A DNA stretch of 64,000 nt, taken from positions 124,001 through 188,000 of the forward strand of contig NZ_JAOCKJ010000006.1 in NCBI RefSeq assembly GCF_029844725.1, read 5' to 3'. Below are positions 31,405 through 41,886 of the stretch, one piece after another. Within the stretch, counting starts at the first letter, position 1. Every line of letters begins with the position of its first letter. The notes under the pieces are model-generated. The model ran no database searches and was not told the origin of the DNA. It saw only the letters and a program-made list of their open reading frames with translations. The position numbers were made by a program, and so were the translations under genes. Source of the stretch: Pantoea sp. GD03673. Lineage in GTDB: Bacteria; Pseudomonadota; Gammaproteobacteria; Enterobacterales; Enterobacteriaceae.

Positions 31405-32484
31405 TTACAGAACGTCGACAGCGTTAAGCTCTTTGAAAGCCTGCTCCAGACGCACGACCATTGAGGCCTGCGCAGAACGCAGCCAGACGCGTGGGTCGTA
31501 GTATTTTTTGTTTGGCTTGTCGTCGCCTTCCGGGTTACCCAGCTGCGACTGCAGATAGCCTTCGTTCTTTTTGTAGTACTGCAGGATGCCATCCCAGGTT
31601 GCCCACTGGGTGTCGGTATCGATGTTCATCTTGATCACGCCGTAGCTGATAGACTCTTCGATTTCTGCAGCTGAAGAACCTGAACCGCCGTGGAAAACGA
31701 AGTCCAGCGCGTTGTGCGGCAGGCCATGTTTTTCACACACATATTTCTGCGAATCACGCAGAATGGTTGGGGTCAGTTTCACGTTACCTGGCTTGTAAAC
31801 GCCGTGCACGTTACCGAATGAGGCCGCAATGGTGAAGCGCGGGCTGATAGCATGCAGTTTTTCGTACGCGTAGTTCACATCTTCTGGCTGGGTGTAAAGT
31901 GCAGACGCGTCCATATGGCTGTTGTCCACGCCATCTTCTTCACCGCCTGTGCAGCCCAGTTCGATTTCCAGGGTCATGTCGAGTTTCGCCATGCGCGCCA
32001 GGTATTTGCTGCTGATCTCGATGTTCTCTTCCAGAGACTCTTCTGACAGGTCGATCATGTGAGAAGAGAACAGCGGCTTACCGTTTTTCTGGAAGTATTC
32101 TTCACCTGCGTCCAGCAGACCGTCGATCCATGGCAGCAGTTTCTTGGCACAGTGGTCGGTGTGCAGGATAACCGGCACGCCATACTGCTCAGCCATCAGG
32201 TGAACATGGTGTGCACCTGCGATAGCGCCGAAAATGGCCGCGCCCTGTGGCTTGTCAGTTTTGAAGCCTTTACCTGCGATAAAGGCGGCACCGCCGTTAG
32301 AGAACTGGATGATGATTGGCGCTTTAACTTTCGCAGCGGCTTCCAGTGCGGCATTGATAGAGTCGGTGCCGACGCAGTTTACGGCTGGCAGTGCGAATTT
32401 GTTCTCTTTCGCAACTTTGAAGATCTTCTGAACGTCATCACCAGTGACGACGCCGGGTTTTACGAAATCAAAAATTTTAGACAT
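31405..32484 (-). CDS. fbaA: Fructose-bisphosphate aldolase, class II
   Basis: A 359-residue zinc aldolase of glycolysis and gluconeogenesis, same length as E. coli FbaA. Catalytic Asp110 and zinc ligand His111 lie in LHTDHCAKK. Other conserved parts are ELGCTGGEEDGVDN and the phosphate-binding VFHGGSGSSAAEI. It is the last gene of epd-pgk-fbaA, 105 bp after pgk with a strong hairpin between, so its level may be set separately by mRNA processing or an internal promoter. Confidence 0.97.
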   Translation of the reverse strand: MSKIFDFVKPGVVTGDDVQKIFKVAKENKFALPAVNCVGTDSINAALEAAAKVKAPIIIQFSNGGAAFIAGKGFKTDKPQGAAIFGAIAGAHHVHLMAEQYGVPVILHTDHCAKKLLPWIDGLLDAGEEYFQKNGKPLFSSHMIDLSEESLEENIEISSKYLARMAKLDMTLEIELGCTGGEEDGVDNSHMDASALYTQPEDVNYAYEKLHAISPRFTIAASFGNVHGVYKPGNVKLTPTILRDSQKYVCEKHGLPHNALDFVFHGGSGSSAAEIEESISYGVIKMNIDTDTQWATWDGILQYYKKNEGYLQSQLGNPEGDDKPNKKYYDPRVWLRSAQASMVVRLEQAFKELNAVDVL

Positions 32485-32558
32485 GATTGTGTCCTGTTTC
32501 GTGACCGTTGTTCCCCTTGAGGAACCCCGATTTAAACGCCCAGACGGGCAAGACTTCA

Positions 32559-32580
32559 GGCGATGCCACCAGGCATCGCC
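32559..32580. other. Intercistronic hairpin between pgk and fbaA
   Basis: GGCGATGCC-ACCA-GGCATCGCC is a perfect 9-bp stem with a 4-base loop, 9 bp after the pgk stop. No T run follows on the minus strand, so read-through to fbaA is expected. It probably protects or processes the upstream message. Confidence 0.6.
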
Positions 32581-32589
32581 CCCAAAGGA

Positions 32590-33753
32590 TTACTGCTTCG
32601 CACGCTCTTCCAGCATAGCAACTGCAGGCAGTTTTTTGCCTTCCACGAACTCAAGGAACGCGCCGCCGCCGGTAGAGATGTAGGAAATTTTGTCTTCAAT
32701 GCCGAACAGGTCGATAGCCGCTAAGGTATCGCCGCCGCCAGCAACAGAGAAGGCATCGCTGTCTGCAATGGCGTTAGCCACGATCTCAGTGCCTTTACGG
32801 AAGTTAGGGAACTCAAACACGCCCACCGGGCCGTTCCACAGGATGGTTTTAGCGTCCTTCAGAATGGCTGCCATGGCCTGCGCAGTTTCATCGCCAAAGT
32901 CCATAATCTCTTCGTTATCTGCGACTTCCGAAACCTTTTTCACGGTCGCTGGCGCAGTTTCAGAGAATTCTGTGCCGACACGTGAGTCAGTCGGAACCGG
33001 GATACCGTGCTGGTCGCGCAGGCCTTTGGCCGCTTCAACGAAGTCTGGCTCATAAAGTGATTTACCGACTTTGTTGTCGATAGCCACGAAGGTGTTGGCA
33101 ATGCCGCCGCCCACAATCACGGTGTCCGCGATTTTGACCAGTGACTGCAGCACGTCAAATTTGGTTGAGACTTTAGAACCGCCGACGACAGCCACCAGCG
33201 GACGCTCAGGATTGCTCATGACTTTACCCAGCGCTTCCAGTTCGGCAGAAAGCAGCGGACCTGCACAGGCGATAGGGGCGAATTTGCCCACGCCGTGGGT
33301 CGACGCCTGCGCACGGTGCGCAGTACCAAAGGCGTCCATCACGAATACGTCGCACAGCGCAGCATATTTTTTAGACAGCGCTTCGTCGTCTTTCTTTTCG
33401 CCTTTGTTAAAGCGAACGTTTTCCAGCACAACCAGTTCGCCCGCGCCGACGTCAACGCCATCGAGGTAATCTTTAGCCAGGGTCACATTGGTGCCGCTCA
33501 GCTTCTCTTTCAGGTAGTTAACTACCGGCAGCAGCGAGAACTCTTCGTTGTATTCACCTTCAGTCGGACGACCCAGGTGAGAGGTAACCATCACTTTCGC
33601 GCCCTGTTTCAACGCCGCTTCAATGGTTGGCAGAGAAGCACGGATACGTGCATCAGACGTCACTTTACCTTCTTTAACCGGAACGTTCAGATCGGCACGG
33701 ATCAGAACGCGTTTGCCAGCCAGATCCAGATCGGTCATCTTAATTACAGACAT
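32590..33753 (-). CDS. pgk: Phosphoglycerate kinase
   Basis: A 387-residue glycolytic kinase making ATP from 1,3-bisphosphoglycerate, same length as E. coli Pgk. The substrate motif [11 protein letters not shown] is N-terminal. The nucleotide domain has [13 protein letters not shown] and [12 protein letters not shown] near the C-terminus. It lies 51 bp after epd, second in epd-pgk-fbaA. Confidence 0.97.
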   Translation of the reverse strand: MSVIKMTDLDLAGKRVLIRADLNVPVKEGKVTSDARIRASLPTIEAALKQGAKVMVTSHLGRPTEGEYNEEFSLLPVVNYLKEKLSGTNVTLAKDYLDGVDVGAGELVVLENVRFNKGEKKDDEALSKKYAALCDVFVMDAFGTAHRAQASTHGVGKFAPIACAGPLLSAELEALGKVMSNPERPLVAVVGGSKVSTKFDVLQSLVKIADTVIVGGGIANTFVAIDNKVGKSLYEPDFVEAAKGLRDQHGIPVPTDSRVGTEFSETAPATVKKVSEVADNEEIMDFGDETAQAMAAILKDAKTILWNGPVGVFEFPNFRKGTEIVANAIADSDAFSVAGGGDTLAAIDLFGIEDKISYISTGGGAFLEFVEGKKLPAVAMLEERAKQ

Positions 33754-33804
33754 GGTGAACCCTCTCGTTGATTCTCATAAGTTTTGCCAGACGCAAACCG
33801 CGTC

Positions 33805-34824
33805 TTACCTGAAACCGCTTGCGGCCATCGCTAACGTCGTGTCGAGCATTCGGTTAGCAAAGCCCCATTCGTTGTCACACCAGACCAGGGTCTTGATAAG
33901 GTGTTGACCGCTGACCCGCGTTTGTGTTCCATCCACAATGGCACTGTGCGGATCATGGTTAAAATCGACTGAGACTAACGGTAATTCCGTATAGTCAACT
34001 ATACCACGAAATGCCCCTTCTGCCGCGCTTCGCAACAGGGTGTTAACGTCACACGCTGACACGGCGTTATGCACAGAAACGCTGAGATCAATGGCCGTCA
34101 CGTTGATGGTCGGGACGCGAACGGCTATCGCCTCAAAGCGATCGTTGAATTTCGGAAAAATACGGGTAATGCCTGCCGCCAGACGCGTATCCACCGGGAT
34201 GATCGACTGACTGGCAGCGCGCGTGCGGCGCAGATCGCTGTGATAGGCGTCGATCACCTGCTGATCGTGCATCGCCGAGTGGATCGTGGTGACGGTGCCG
34301 GATTCGATTCCATACGCATCGTCCAGAAGCTTAATCACCGGAATAATGCAGTTCGTCGTACAGGACGCGTTGGAAACGATGCAGTCGCTGGCGGTCAGTG
34401 CCTGCTGGTTAACGCCATACACCACCGTGGCGTCGAGATCGTTGCCGCCGGGATGGGAGAACAGCACTTTTCGGGCACCAGCCTGCAGATGCGCTTCGCC
34501 ATCAGCGCGTGAACCATAGACGCCGGTGCAGTCCAGCACCACATCCACGTCGAGTTCACGCCACGGCAGGTCGGCAATGGCTGCACGATGCAAAATGCGC
34601 AGGGTATCGCCACCCACCCACATGACATCGCGCTCCTGACGGACATCGAAAGCAAAACGGCCATGGCTGGTATCGTACTTCAGCAGATGCGCCATACCGG
34701 TGGCCTCTGCCAGCTCGTTAATTGCGACCACGGTGATCTCTGCACGCCGGCCCGTTTCATACAGCGCGCGCAGGACGTTGCGTCCAATCCGGCCGAAACC
34801 ATTTATCGCTACCCGTACCGTCAT
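33805..34824 (-). CDS. epd: D-erythrose-4-phosphate dehydrogenase
   Basis: A 339-residue GAPDH paralogue that oxidises erythrose 4-phosphate for pyridoxal phosphate synthesis. The NAD motif [10 protein letters not shown] is N-terminal and the catalytic Cys155 is in SNASCTTNC. Epd rather than GapA is indicated by linkage to pgk and the E. coli-like N-terminus [23 protein letters not shown] broken by [11 protein letters not shown]. It is the first gene of the operon. The upstream region holds Cra- and CRP-like sites. Confidence 0.95.
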   Translation of the reverse strand: MTVRVAINGFGRIGRNVLRALYETGRRAEITVVAINELAEATGMAHLLKYDTSHGRFAFDVRQERDVMWVGGDTLRILHRAAIADLPWRELDVDVVLDCTGVYGSRADGEAHLQAGARKVLFSHPGGNDLDATVVYGVNQQALTASDCIVSNASCTTNCIIPVIKLLDDAYGIESGTVTTIHSAMHDQQVIDAYHSDLRRTRAASQSIIPVDTRLAAGITRIFPKFNDRFEAIAVRVPTINVTAIDLSVSVHNAVSACDVNTLLRSAAEGAFRGIVDYTELPLVSVDFNHDPHSAIVDGTQTRVSGQHLIKTLVWCDNEWGFANRMLDTTLAMAASGFR

Positions 34825-34867
34825 TTCTCTCCTGCCACGTCAGACTGAAAAAAACGTGCCGTTAGCC

Positions 34868-34879
34868 TGAGCGTTTCAC
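34868..34879. promoter_or_regulatory. Second, weaker Cra-like site upstream of epd
   Basis: TGAGCGTTTCAC (minus strand GTGAAACGCTCA) resembles the Cra consensus TGAAWCGNTTCA with mismatches in one half. It lies 44 bp upstream of the epd ATG, within the likely leader. Confidence 0.35.
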
Positions 34880-34941
34880 TGCATTTTGTACAGGAGATTC
34901 TTACCCGGCATTGTCCGAAATCAGGCCGGTCTGCGCAGCGA

Positions 34942-34955
34942 CTGAAACGGTTCAG
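34942..34955. promoter_or_regulatory. Cra (FruR) operator upstream of epd-pgk-fbaA
   Basis: CTGAAACGGTTCAG is close to a perfect palindrome and fits the Cra consensus TGAAWCGNTTCA. It lies just downstream of a good -10 candidate, TATTAT on the minus strand at 34966-34961, so Cra bound here would block transcription. E. coli epd-pgk is a known Cra target. The 313-bp gap 34825-35137 otherwise holds CRP-like sites and a tktA-side hairpin. Confidence 0.65.
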
Positions 34956-35014
34956 CCACAATAATAGAAGGAAGGAATAACAGGAATGACTGTGATCAAT
35001 CTGACTGCTTAAAT

Positions 35015-35030
35015 TTGGATCTGCGTCACA
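35015..35030. promoter_or_regulatory. CRP-like site upstream of epd
   Basis: TTGGA-TCTGCG-TCACA matches one CRP arm fully and the other at 3 of 5. A second candidate TGTGA-TCAATC-TGACT lies at 34991-35006. The candidate -10 at 34961-34966 puts their centres about 68 and 44 bp upstream of the start point, neither at ideal spacing, so which one works is uncertain. CRP activation of epd P1 is known in E. coli. Confidence 0.4.
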
Positions 35031-35070
35031 AATTCTGGCTATTGTCAGTTATTACTGGAGGAATAATAAG

Positions 35071-35099
35071 AACCCGGGACGAAAACTTTGTCCCGGGTT
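35071..35099. terminator. Hairpin downstream of tktA
   Basis: AACCCGGGAC, a 9-base loop, then GTCCCGGGTT give a perfect 10-bp stem 39 bp past the tktA stop. The T tract is short on the minus strand. A terminator or 3'-stabilising hairpin for tktA. Confidence 0.6.
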
Positions 35100-35137
35100 T
35101 AGTACTGCCAGACGGAACCTTCCCGCCTGGCCGGTGT

Positions 35138-37132
35138 TTACGCCAGCAGCGCTTTCGCTTTCGCGACAACGTTGTCGACGGTGAAGCCAAACAGTTCGAA
35201 CAGCTGATCTGCAGGTGCTGATTCACCGAAGCTGGTCATGCCCACGATAGCGCCATTCAGGCCGGTGTATTTGAACCAGTAATCCGCGATGCCTGCTTCG
35301 ATAGCGACGCGAGCGCTGACCGCTTTCGGCAGTACAGATTCGCGGTACGCATCGCTCTGCTTGTCGAACGCATCCGTTGACGGCATAGAGACCACGCGCA
35401 CTTTGCGGCCTTCACTGGTGAGTTTGTCCCAGGCACCCACAGCCAGTTCAACTTCTGAACCGGTGGCGATCAGGATCAGCTCAGGCGTACCGTCGCAATC
35501 TTTCAGTACGTAGCCGCCGCGCGCCACGTCAGCCAGCTGTGCTGCGTCACGTTCCTGCTGCGCCAGGTTCTGACGGGAGAAGATCAGCGCAGTCGGGCCA
35601 TCTTTACGCTCAATTGCATATTTCCACGCCACTGCCGATTCAACCTGGTCACACGGACGCCACAGGCTCATGTTTGGCGTGGTGCGCAGGCTCGCCATCT
35701 GTTCAACCGGCTGGTGCGTCGGGCCATCTTCGCCCAGACCGATAGAGTCGTGGGTGTAGACCATGATCTGACGGATCTTCATCAGTGCCGCCATACGCGC
35801 CGCATTACGCGCATATTCAACGAACATCAGGAAGGTGGCGGTGTAAGGCAGGAAGCCGCCATGCAGCGCCAGTCCGTTAGCGATGGCGGTCATACCAAAC
35901 TCACGCACGCCGTAATGGATGTAGTTGCCTGCCGCGTCTTCGTTGATTGGTTTAGAGCCAGACCAGATAGTCAGGTTGCTCGGTGCCAGATCGGCTGAGC
36001 CGCCCAGGTACTCTGGCAGAATTTTACCAAAGGCTTCGATAGCATTCTGTGAGGCTTTACGGCTGGCGATCTTCGCCGGATTCGCCTGCAGCTGCTCAAC
36101 GAACTTCTGCGACTCTTCCTGCCAGTTTGCTGGCAACTCGTTGCTGACGCGACGTTTGAATTCAGCGGCCAGTTCAGGGTGTGCCTGCGCATAAGCAGCG
36201 AATTTCTCATCCCACGCAGCTTCTTTCGCCTGGCCCGCTTCTTTCGCGTCCCACTCCGCGTAGATTTCAGAAGGAATAACGAAAGGTGCGTGGTTCCAGC
36301 CCAGCTGTTTGCGGGTCAGTGCCACTTCGTCATCACCCAGCGGTGCGCCGTGTGAATCATGGGTGCCCGCTTTGTTCGGTGAACCAAAGCCGATCACGGT
36401 TTTGCACATCAGCAGTGAAGGCTTGTCGCTGACGCTTTTCGCTTCGTCGATCGCCTTCGCAATTGCATCCGCATCGTGACCATCAACGCCGCGCACCACG
36501 TGCCAGCCGTAAGCTTCAAAGCGCTTCGCGGTGTCATCGGTGAACCAGCCATCGATGTGACCGTCGATGGAGATACCGTTGTCATCATAGAAGGCAACCA
36601 GTTTACCCAGCTTCAGCGTACCGGCGAGTGAGCAGACTTCATGCGAAATACCTTCCATCATGCAGCCATCACCCATGAAGACATAGGTGTTGTGGTCTAC
36701 GATGTCATGACCCGGACGGTTGAACTGTGCAGCCAGCGTGCGCTCAGCAATGGCGAAGCCCACGGCGTTAGCGATGCCCTGCCCCAGCGGACCGGTGGTG
36801 GTTTCAACACCTGCGGTGTAGCCATATTCCGGGTGACCTGGAGTTTTAGAGTGCAGCTGGCGGAAGTTTTCCAGTTCGCTCATTGGCAGATCGTAGCCGG
36901 TCAGGTGCAGCAGGCTGTAGATCAGCATTGAGCCGTGACCGTTAGAGAGGACGAAACGGTCGCGGTCAGCCCACAGTGGGTTGGTTGGGTTATGGTTCAG
37001 GTAGCCGCGCCAGAGTACTTCAGCGATGTCCGCCATGCCCATTGGGGCACCCGGATGTCCCGATTTCGCTTTCTGTACTGCATCCATACTTAACGCACGA
37101 ATGGCGTTGGCAAGCTCTTTACGAGAGGGCAT
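35138..37132 (-). CDS. tktA: Transketolase 1
   Basis: A 664-residue thiamine diphosphate enzyme of the pentose phosphate pathway (E. coli TktA 663). ThDP-binding features: [14 protein letters not shown] near residue 25, [12 protein letters not shown] near 155 with the GDG motif, and the pyrimidine-domain [13 protein letters not shown] near 435. TktA rather than TktB is suggested by position beside epd and loiP. In E. coli a block of genes separates epd and tktA. Here they are adjacent (313 bp). Confidence 0.96.
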   Translation of the reverse strand: MPSRKELANAIRALSMDAVQKAKSGHPGAPMGMADIAEVLWRGYLNHNPTNPLWADRDRFVLSNGHGSMLIYSLLHLTGYDLPMSELENFRQLHSKTPGHPEYGYTAGVETTTGPLGQGIANAVGFAIAERTLAAQFNRPGHDIVDHNTYVFMGDGCMMEGISHEVCSLAGTLKLGKLVAFYDDNGISIDGHIDGWFTDDTAKRFEAYGWHVVRGVDGHDADAIAKAIDEAKSVSDKPSLLMCKTVIGFGSPNKAGTHDSHGAPLGDDEVALTRKQLGWNHAPFVIPSEIYAEWDAKEAGQAKEAAWDEKFAAYAQAHPELAAEFKRRVSNELPANWQEESQKFVEQLQANPAKIASRKASQNAIEAFGKILPEYLGGSADLAPSNLTIWSGSKPINEDAAGNYIHYGVREFGMTAIANGLALHGGFLPYTATFLMFVEYARNAARMAALMKIRQIMVYTHDSIGLGEDGPTHQPVEQMASLRTTPNMSLWRPCDQVESAVAWKYAIERKDGPTALIFSRQNLAQQERDAAQLADVARGGYVLKDCDGTPELILIATGSEVELAVGAWDKLTSEGRKVRVVSMPSTDAFDKQSDAYRESVLPKAVSARVAIEAGIADYWFKYTGLNGAIVGMTSFGESAPADQLFELFGFTVDNVVAKAKALLA

Positions 37133-37403
37133 TTTCTACTCCAGGTCGGATTAATGCTTCGCACCTTAACTTATTGTTATTAATGAGTTACCGGGCAAAA
37201 CAAGGAAAAAGTTGCCCATCAATGTACATGAAAATCGGGGCAAAAGTACATGTTGTAAAACGCTAAATGTAACCGCTTCGTATGGCTTTTCGGGCCAACT
37301 CTGCTAGCAAAGTGCAGACTGGCACGCTATAACCAAATCGTTTATTCACCTGGCCCGGTTTCAGGTGTTTGTTTTTCTTACCTTGTTATGGATGGGATAC
37401 AGC

Positions 37404-38159
37404 ATGAAGATCAAAAAAATGGTGTTCGCTCTGGGTCTGACAACCCTGCTCGCAGGCTGTCAGGGTTTAGACAATAATGCGCTGATGCAGTCGGGTGCGC
37501 AGGCGTTTCAGGCCTACACCCTGAGCGACGATCAGGTTAAGCAACTGAGCGATAAATCCTGTGAACAGATGGACAAAGATAATCAGATTGCGCCTGCTAA
37601 CAGTGAGTATCAGCAGCGCCTGAACAAGATCGCGGCCGCGCTGGGCGATAACATCAACGGCGTTCCGGCCAACTACAAGGTTTATCAAACCAAAGATGTC
37701 AACGCCTGGGCGATGGCAAACGGCTGTATCCGCGTTTACAGCGGCCTGATGGATATGATGACCGATAACGAAGTGGAAGGCGTACTGGGGCATGAGATGG
37801 GCCACGTGGCGTTAGGCCATACGCGCAAGGCGATGCAACTGGCGTATGCCACAACCGCAGCGCGGACGGCGGCCGCTTCTGTGGGGGGCGTAATCGGTTC
37901 ACTGTCGCAGTCGCAGCTGGGTGAAATGGGCGAAAAACTGGTTAACGCGCAGTTCTCCCAGACTCAGGAGTCACAGGCTGATGACTACTCCTACGATCTG
38001 ATGAAGAAGCGTAACATTAACCCGATGGGTCTGGTCACCAGCTTTGAGAAACTGGCGAAGCTGGAACAGGGCCGTCAGAGTTCGATGTTTGACTCCCACC
38101 CTGCTTCAGAAGCACGCGCTCAGCATATCCGCGATCGCATTGCTGCCGACGCGAAATAA
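37404..38159 (+). CDS. loiP: Outer-membrane metalloprotease LoiP (YggG)
   Basis: A 251-residue M48-family zinc protease and lipoprotein. The lipobox is LAGC with Cys19. The catalytic HEMGH is at residues 130-134 and the third ligand is in QESQADDYS. Cleaves Phe-Phe bonds and is induced by low osmolarity in E. coli. The start is the ATG at 37404. The 13 upstream in-frame codons would spoil the lipoprotein signal. It is divergent from tktA across 271 bp, in which I see no other gene. Confidence 0.93.
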   Translation: MKIKKMVFALGLTTLLAGCQGLDNNALMQSGAQAFQAYTLSDDQVKQLSDKSCEQMDKDNQIAPANSEYQQRLNKIAAALGDNINGVPANYKVYQTKDVNAWAMANGCIRVYSGLMDMMTDNEVEGVLGHEMGHVALGHTRKAMQLAYATTAARTAAASVGGVIGSLSQSQLGEMGEKLVNAQFSQTQESQADDYSYDLMKKRNINPMGLVTSFEKLAKLEQGRQSSMFDSHPASEARAQHIRDRIAADAK

Positions 38160-38171
38160 CGCTTAACACAG

Positions 38172-38199
38172 GCGCATGGCCCGGTTCAGGGCGATGCGC
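38172..38199. terminator. Hairpin between convergent loiP and yidB-like gene
   Basis: GCGCAT...ATGCGC with an inner GCCC...GGGC gives an interrupted stem of about 10 bp in the 60-bp space between two convergent genes. No clear T run. Confidence 0.4.
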
Positions 38200-38219
38200 A
38201 TGAGACATTTCAGCCGGGT

Positions 38220-38630
38220 TTAGCGCTTAAATATCTGGTCCACCATCGAGCCTAAATCGAGCTTGTTCTCGTGCAGTGACGCTTCATCCATGCGCCCCTG
38301 CGGTGACATCCTGTCAATCAGCTGCGGCAGGATAACGGCCAGCGTGCCTGCAGCACCCCTGACGTCTGTTCCCAGCTTGTCCGCCAGTGACTGCAGCTCC
38401 GCGTCACCGAAAGCAGAATGAATATCGCTGTGTGCTACCGGCTGATTAGTCCCGGTGCCAATCCACGAACCAAACACCTCACCCAGCCCGCCCTGCTGGA
38501 ATTTTTGCAGCAGCACCTCAATGCCGCCCTGCTCCTGTACCCAGTGCCAGACCGCCTGCAGCTGTCCGGGCAAATGCCCGTCACTCTGGTTGCCCTGCAG
38601 CGCGCCCGCCAGTTCATCAAGAAAGCCCAT
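38220..38630 (-). CDS. YidB-like DUF937 family protein
   Basis: A 136-residue protein starting at the ATG at 38630 with a strong GGAGGCAAT upstream. The first third is typical of YidB (MGFLDELAGAL, WVQEQGGIEVLLQKFQQGGLGEVFGSWI), followed by an AELQSLADKLGTD segment and the LPQLIDRMSPQGR motif near residue 105. Function is unknown. No signal peptide. In E. coli loiP and speB are neighbours with no such gene between, and yidB is near dnaN, so this is either a second copy or a moved one. Confidence 0.85.
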   Translation of the reverse strand: MGFLDELAGALQGNQSDGHLPGQLQAVWHWVQEQGGIEVLLQKFQQGGLGEVFGSWIGTGTNQPVAHSDIHSAFGDAELQSLADKLGTDVRGAAGTLAVILPQLIDRMSPQGRMDEASLHENKLDLGSMVDQIFKR

Positions 38631-38770
38631 GATTGCCTCCACATTGCGAATTGATATCTGTCAGTTTAGTTGCGAATGGGCGGTTACGCCTGAGGCGCGT
38701 GAGGTGTCGCAAGGGGAGAGGAAGTGCATGGACGTCGTGGTGGGTAGTGCGCCGCATCGGTCAGCGGCGC

Positions 38771-38800
38771 AAAGCCTGCCAGAGTGATCCGGCAGGCTTT
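38771..38800. terminator. Hairpin downstream of speB
   Basis: AAAGCCTGCC, a 10-base loop, then GGCAGGCTTT form a perfect 10-bp stem 18 bp past the speB stop. The T run is short (TTT). Confidence 0.65.
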
Positions 38801-38818
38801 ACTGCGTATGAACGGAGA

Positions 38819-39739
38819 TTAGCCTTTGTTCACGGCCTGTACATGCAGCATATCCAGCGCCAGCGTCGCCGCGGCCAGAGCCGTTAAATCTGCATGGTCG
38901 TAGCCTGGTGCCACTTCCACCAGGTCCATACCGACAATGTTCATGCCCTGCAGGCCACGAATCAGCTTGGTTGCTTTGTCTGTGGTCAGGCCACCAATGA
39001 CCGGCGTGCCGGTGCCAGGCGCATGGGCCGGATCCAGACAGTCGATGTCGAAGGTCAGATAAACCGGCAGATCGCCGACGGTGCGTTTCACTTCAGCAAG
39101 AATATCGTCAACGCTGCGGTCATTGACCTGCGCGGCATCCAGCACGTTGAAACCCAGGCTCTTGTCGAATTCGGTACGGATACCGATCTGCACGGAGTGC
39201 TGTGGATCGATCAGACCCTCTTTCGGCGCGGTAAAGAACATGGTGCCGTGGTCAAACGTCGGGCCGTTGGAGTAGGTGTCGGTATGGGCATCAAAGTGAA
39301 CCAGCGCCATCTTTCCGAAGTGCTTCGCATGGGCGCGCAGCAGGGGCAGCGTAACGTAATGATCGCCACCAAAGGTCATCATGCGTTTGCCACTGGCCAG
39401 CAGTTTTTCCGCATGGGCCTGTAATTTGTCGGAGAGATCCTGCGAGTCGCCGAAGGCGTAAACCAGATCGCCGCAATCGACAACGTTCAGACGCTGACGC
39501 AGATCGAAATCCCACGGCCAGCGGCAGCCTTCCCAGGCCAGATTTGTGGAGATCTGGCGAATCGCGCCCGGCCCCAGGCGGCTGCCCGGACGACCTGAAG
39601 TTGCGGCATCAAACGGCACACCGGTGATAACCCACTCGGCGTCGCTGTCGTAAGGCTGGAAATTCAGCGGAAAACGCATGAAACCAAAGGCGTTAGAAAC
39701 CAGGGAGTTGTCGTACTGATTGCCAAGCGTGTTATACAT
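38819..39739 (-). CDS. speB: Agmatinase
   Basis: A 306-residue dimanganese ureohydrolase that splits agmatine into putrescine and urea, same length as in E. coli. Metal-binding motifs are in order: [18 protein letters not shown] and [18 protein letters not shown]. It lies downstream of speA on the same strand, 170 bp away with a terminator-like hairpin between, as in E. coli, so both joint and separate expression are likely. Confidence 0.96.
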   Translation of the reverse strand: MYNTLGNQYDNSLVSNAFGFMRFPLNFQPYDSDAEWVITGVPFDAATSGRPGSRLGPGAIRQISTNLAWEGCRWPWDFDLRQRLNVVDCGDLVYAFGDSQDLSDKLQAHAEKLLASGKRMMTFGGDHYVTLPLLRAHAKHFGKMALVHFDAHTDTYSNGPTFDHGTMFFTAPKEGLIDPQHSVQIGIRTEFDKSLGFNVLDAAQVNDRSVDDILAEVKRTVGDLPVYLTFDIDCLDPAHAPGTGTPVIGGLTTDKATKLIRGLQGMNIVGMDLVEVAPGYDHADLTALAAATLALDMLHVQAVNKG

Positions 39740-39796
39740 AATTGCTCTCTCTATGTGCGTAAAGCGGGCCGGGCCCGCAAGCCATTAAGGTTGAGA

Positions 39797-39843
39797 TGAA
39801 AAAAATCCCCTCCGTGTCGTTAGGCCCGACGAGGAAGGGATTG
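39797..39843 (-). terminator. Terminator downstream of speA
   Basis: On the minus strand AATCCCTTCC, a 19-base loop that can itself pair in part, then GGAGGGGATTTTTTT. The interrupted stem plus a 7-T run suggests a partial terminator before speB. Confidence 0.65.
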
Positions 39844-39909
39844 AGTGAGTCAGATTATCGACATAGTTAACGGCAACTGCAATATGCGATTGCGGGCTGC
39901 CGCGGCCGA

Positions 39910-41886
39910 TTATTCATCTTCTAAATAGGTGTATCCGTAGAGGCCGCTCTCAAACTCTTCCAGGAACTGCGCACGCAGCTCGTCGTCGAGATCGGACGCC
40001 TGCACCTGGTTGCGGAACAGCGCCATCAGCTCGTTGGGATCAAGCTGCACGTATCGCAGCATGTCTGCCACGGTGTCACCTTCATCAGAAAGCTGCACTT
40101 CTACTTCACCATTTTCGCGTGCGTAGACATCCACCGCCTCGGTGTCACCGAACAGGTTGTGCATGTTGCCCAGGATTTCCTGATAAGCACCGACCATGAA
40201 GAAGCCCAGCATTGGCGGGTTATCAAGGTCATATTCCGGCATCGGCATGGTCGTCGCGATACCGTCACCATCCACATAGTGATCGATGGTGCCATCGGAG
40301 TCACAGGTGATGTCGAGCAGCACGGCACGGCGCTCCGGCTTCTTGTTCAGCCCTTCCAGCGGCAGCACCGGGAACAGCTGATCGATACCCCACGCATCCG
40401 GCATTGACTGGAACAGCGAGAAGTTAACGTAGATCTTATCCGCCATCCGCTCCTGCAGTTCGTCGATGATCGGACGGTGCGCACGGTTGCTGGGATCAAG
40501 ATGCTGCTGAATGTAGTGACAGATGCTCAGGTAGAGCTGTTCAGCCCAGGAGCGCTGCTTGAGATCGTAGGTGCCGGACGAGTAGCCGGTATGGATATCA
40601 AACAGGTCCATCTGGCTGTCATGCAGCCATTCACGCAGCGAACGGCGCGTGTTCGGCTCGTGCATCTCCTGCCAGGTTTCCCACATGCTGAGGATTGGAC
40701 GCGGTGCATCCACATCCGGCGTTTCGGGTTCGCTGAACTCGTTACGTTCCACGCCGATGATGTTGGAGACCAGCACCGTGTGGTGCGCGGTCACGGCACG
40801 ACCCGACTCGGTGATCACCGTCGGATGGTCAAGACCGTGCTCATCACAGGCCGCGCCAATCGCCCAGATAACGTTGTTGGCGTACTCATTCAGGCCATAG
40901 TTCACTGAGCAGTCAGACTGCGAGCGCGTTCCTTCGTAGTCGACACCCAGACCGCCGCCGACGTCGAAACACTTGATGTTGACGCCCAGCTTCGCCAGTT
41001 CAACGTAGAAGCGTGCCGACTCACGCACACCGGTCGCGATGTCGCGGATGTTAGACATCTGCGACCCCAGATGGAAGTGCAGCAGCTGCAGACTGTCGAT
41101 GCGACCCGCTTCACGCATGATCTCAACCAGTTTCAGCACCTGGGTAGCGGAGAGGCCAAACTTCGACTTTTCGCCGCCGCTCGACTGCCATTTACCGGAG
41201 CCCTGTGAAGCCAGACGCGCACGGATACCAAGACGCGGCACCACATTCAGACGCTCCGCCTCTTCCAGCACCAGCCGCACTTCGGTCATCTTCTCCAGCA
41301 CCAGATAGACCTTGTGACCCATCTTCTCGCCGATCAGTGCCAGACGAATATATTCGCGGTCTTTATAGCCGTTACAGACGATCACCGAGCGGGTCTGTCC
41401 GGCATGAGCCAGGACGGCCATCAGCTCTGCTTTCGAGCCAGCTTCCAGTCCCAGCGGCTCGCCGCAGTGGATGAGCGACTCAATGACGCGTTTGTGCTGG
41501 TTAACTTTAATCGGATAAACCAGGAAGTAGTCGCCTTTGTAACCATAGGACTCACGCGCACGTTTAAAGGCCGCGTTGATCGAGCGCAGACGATGCTGCA
41601 GGATCTGCGGGAAGCAGAACAAGGCGGGCAGACGCTGCCCCTGTGCTTCGCGCTCTTTCACCAGGCGGGCTAAATCGACGCGGACATCCGGGCGATCCGG
41701 ATCGGGGCAGACACTGATGTGGCCCAGTTCGTTTACGTCGTAATAGTTGTTGCCCCACCAGGCGATGTTGTACGTGCGCAACATTTTGCTCGCATCCTGA
41801 TCGTTCATTGCAACCTCCTGCATGGAGCGGAGTGTACCCTGTTCGCCAGCTGACGAACCTTTGATATTCTTCATGTCGTCAGACAT
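39910..41886 (-). CDS. speA: Biosynthetic arginine decarboxylase
   Basis: A 658-residue PLP enzyme that makes agmatine from arginine, the first step of the second putrescine route, with SpeB next. The start is the ATG at 41886 (MSDDMKNIK), preceded by GAGGTTCG. Length is identical to E. coli SpeA. The PLP lysine is Lys127 in [10 protein letters not shown]. The C-terminus [11 protein letters not shown] is conserved. Upstream is an 831-bp gap carrying its promoter. Confidence 0.96.
   Translation of the reverse strand: MSDDMKNIKGSSAGEQGTLRSMQEVAMNDQDASKMLRTYNIAWWGNNYYDVNELGHISVCPDPDRPDVRVDLARLVKEREAQGQRLPALFCFPQILQHRLRSINAAFKRARESYGYKGDYFLVYPIKVNQHKRVIESLIHCGEPLGLEAGSKAELMAVLAHAGQTRSVIVCNGYKDREYIRLALIGEKMGHKVYLVLEKMTEVRLVLEEAERLNVVPRLGIRARLASQGSGKWQSSGGEKSKFGLSATQVLKLVEIMREAGRIDSLQLLHFHLGSQMSNIRDIATGVRESARFYVELAKLGVNIKCFDVGGGLGVDYEGTRSQSDCSVNYGLNEYANNVIWAIGAACDEHGLDHPTVITESGRAVTAHHTVLVSNIIGVERNEFSEPETPDVDAPRPILSMWETWQEMHEPNTRRSLREWLHDSQMDLFDIHTGYSSGTYDLKQRSWAEQLYLSICHYIQQHLDPSNRAHRPIIDELQERMADKIYVNFSLFQSMPDAWGIDQLFPVLPLEGLNKKPERRAVLLDITCDSDGTIDHYVDGDGIATTMPMPEYDLDNPPMLGFFMVGAYQEILGNMHNLFGDTEAVDVYARENGEVEVQLSDEGDTVADMLRYVQLDPNELMALFRNQVQASDLDDELRAQFLEEFESGLYGYTYLEDE

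Noticed and set aside
37319..37336. Sigma-54 promoter upstream of loiP (CTGGCACGCTATAACC)
   Set aside because: The -24 half looks good but the -12 half lacks the required GC, so it is probably chance.
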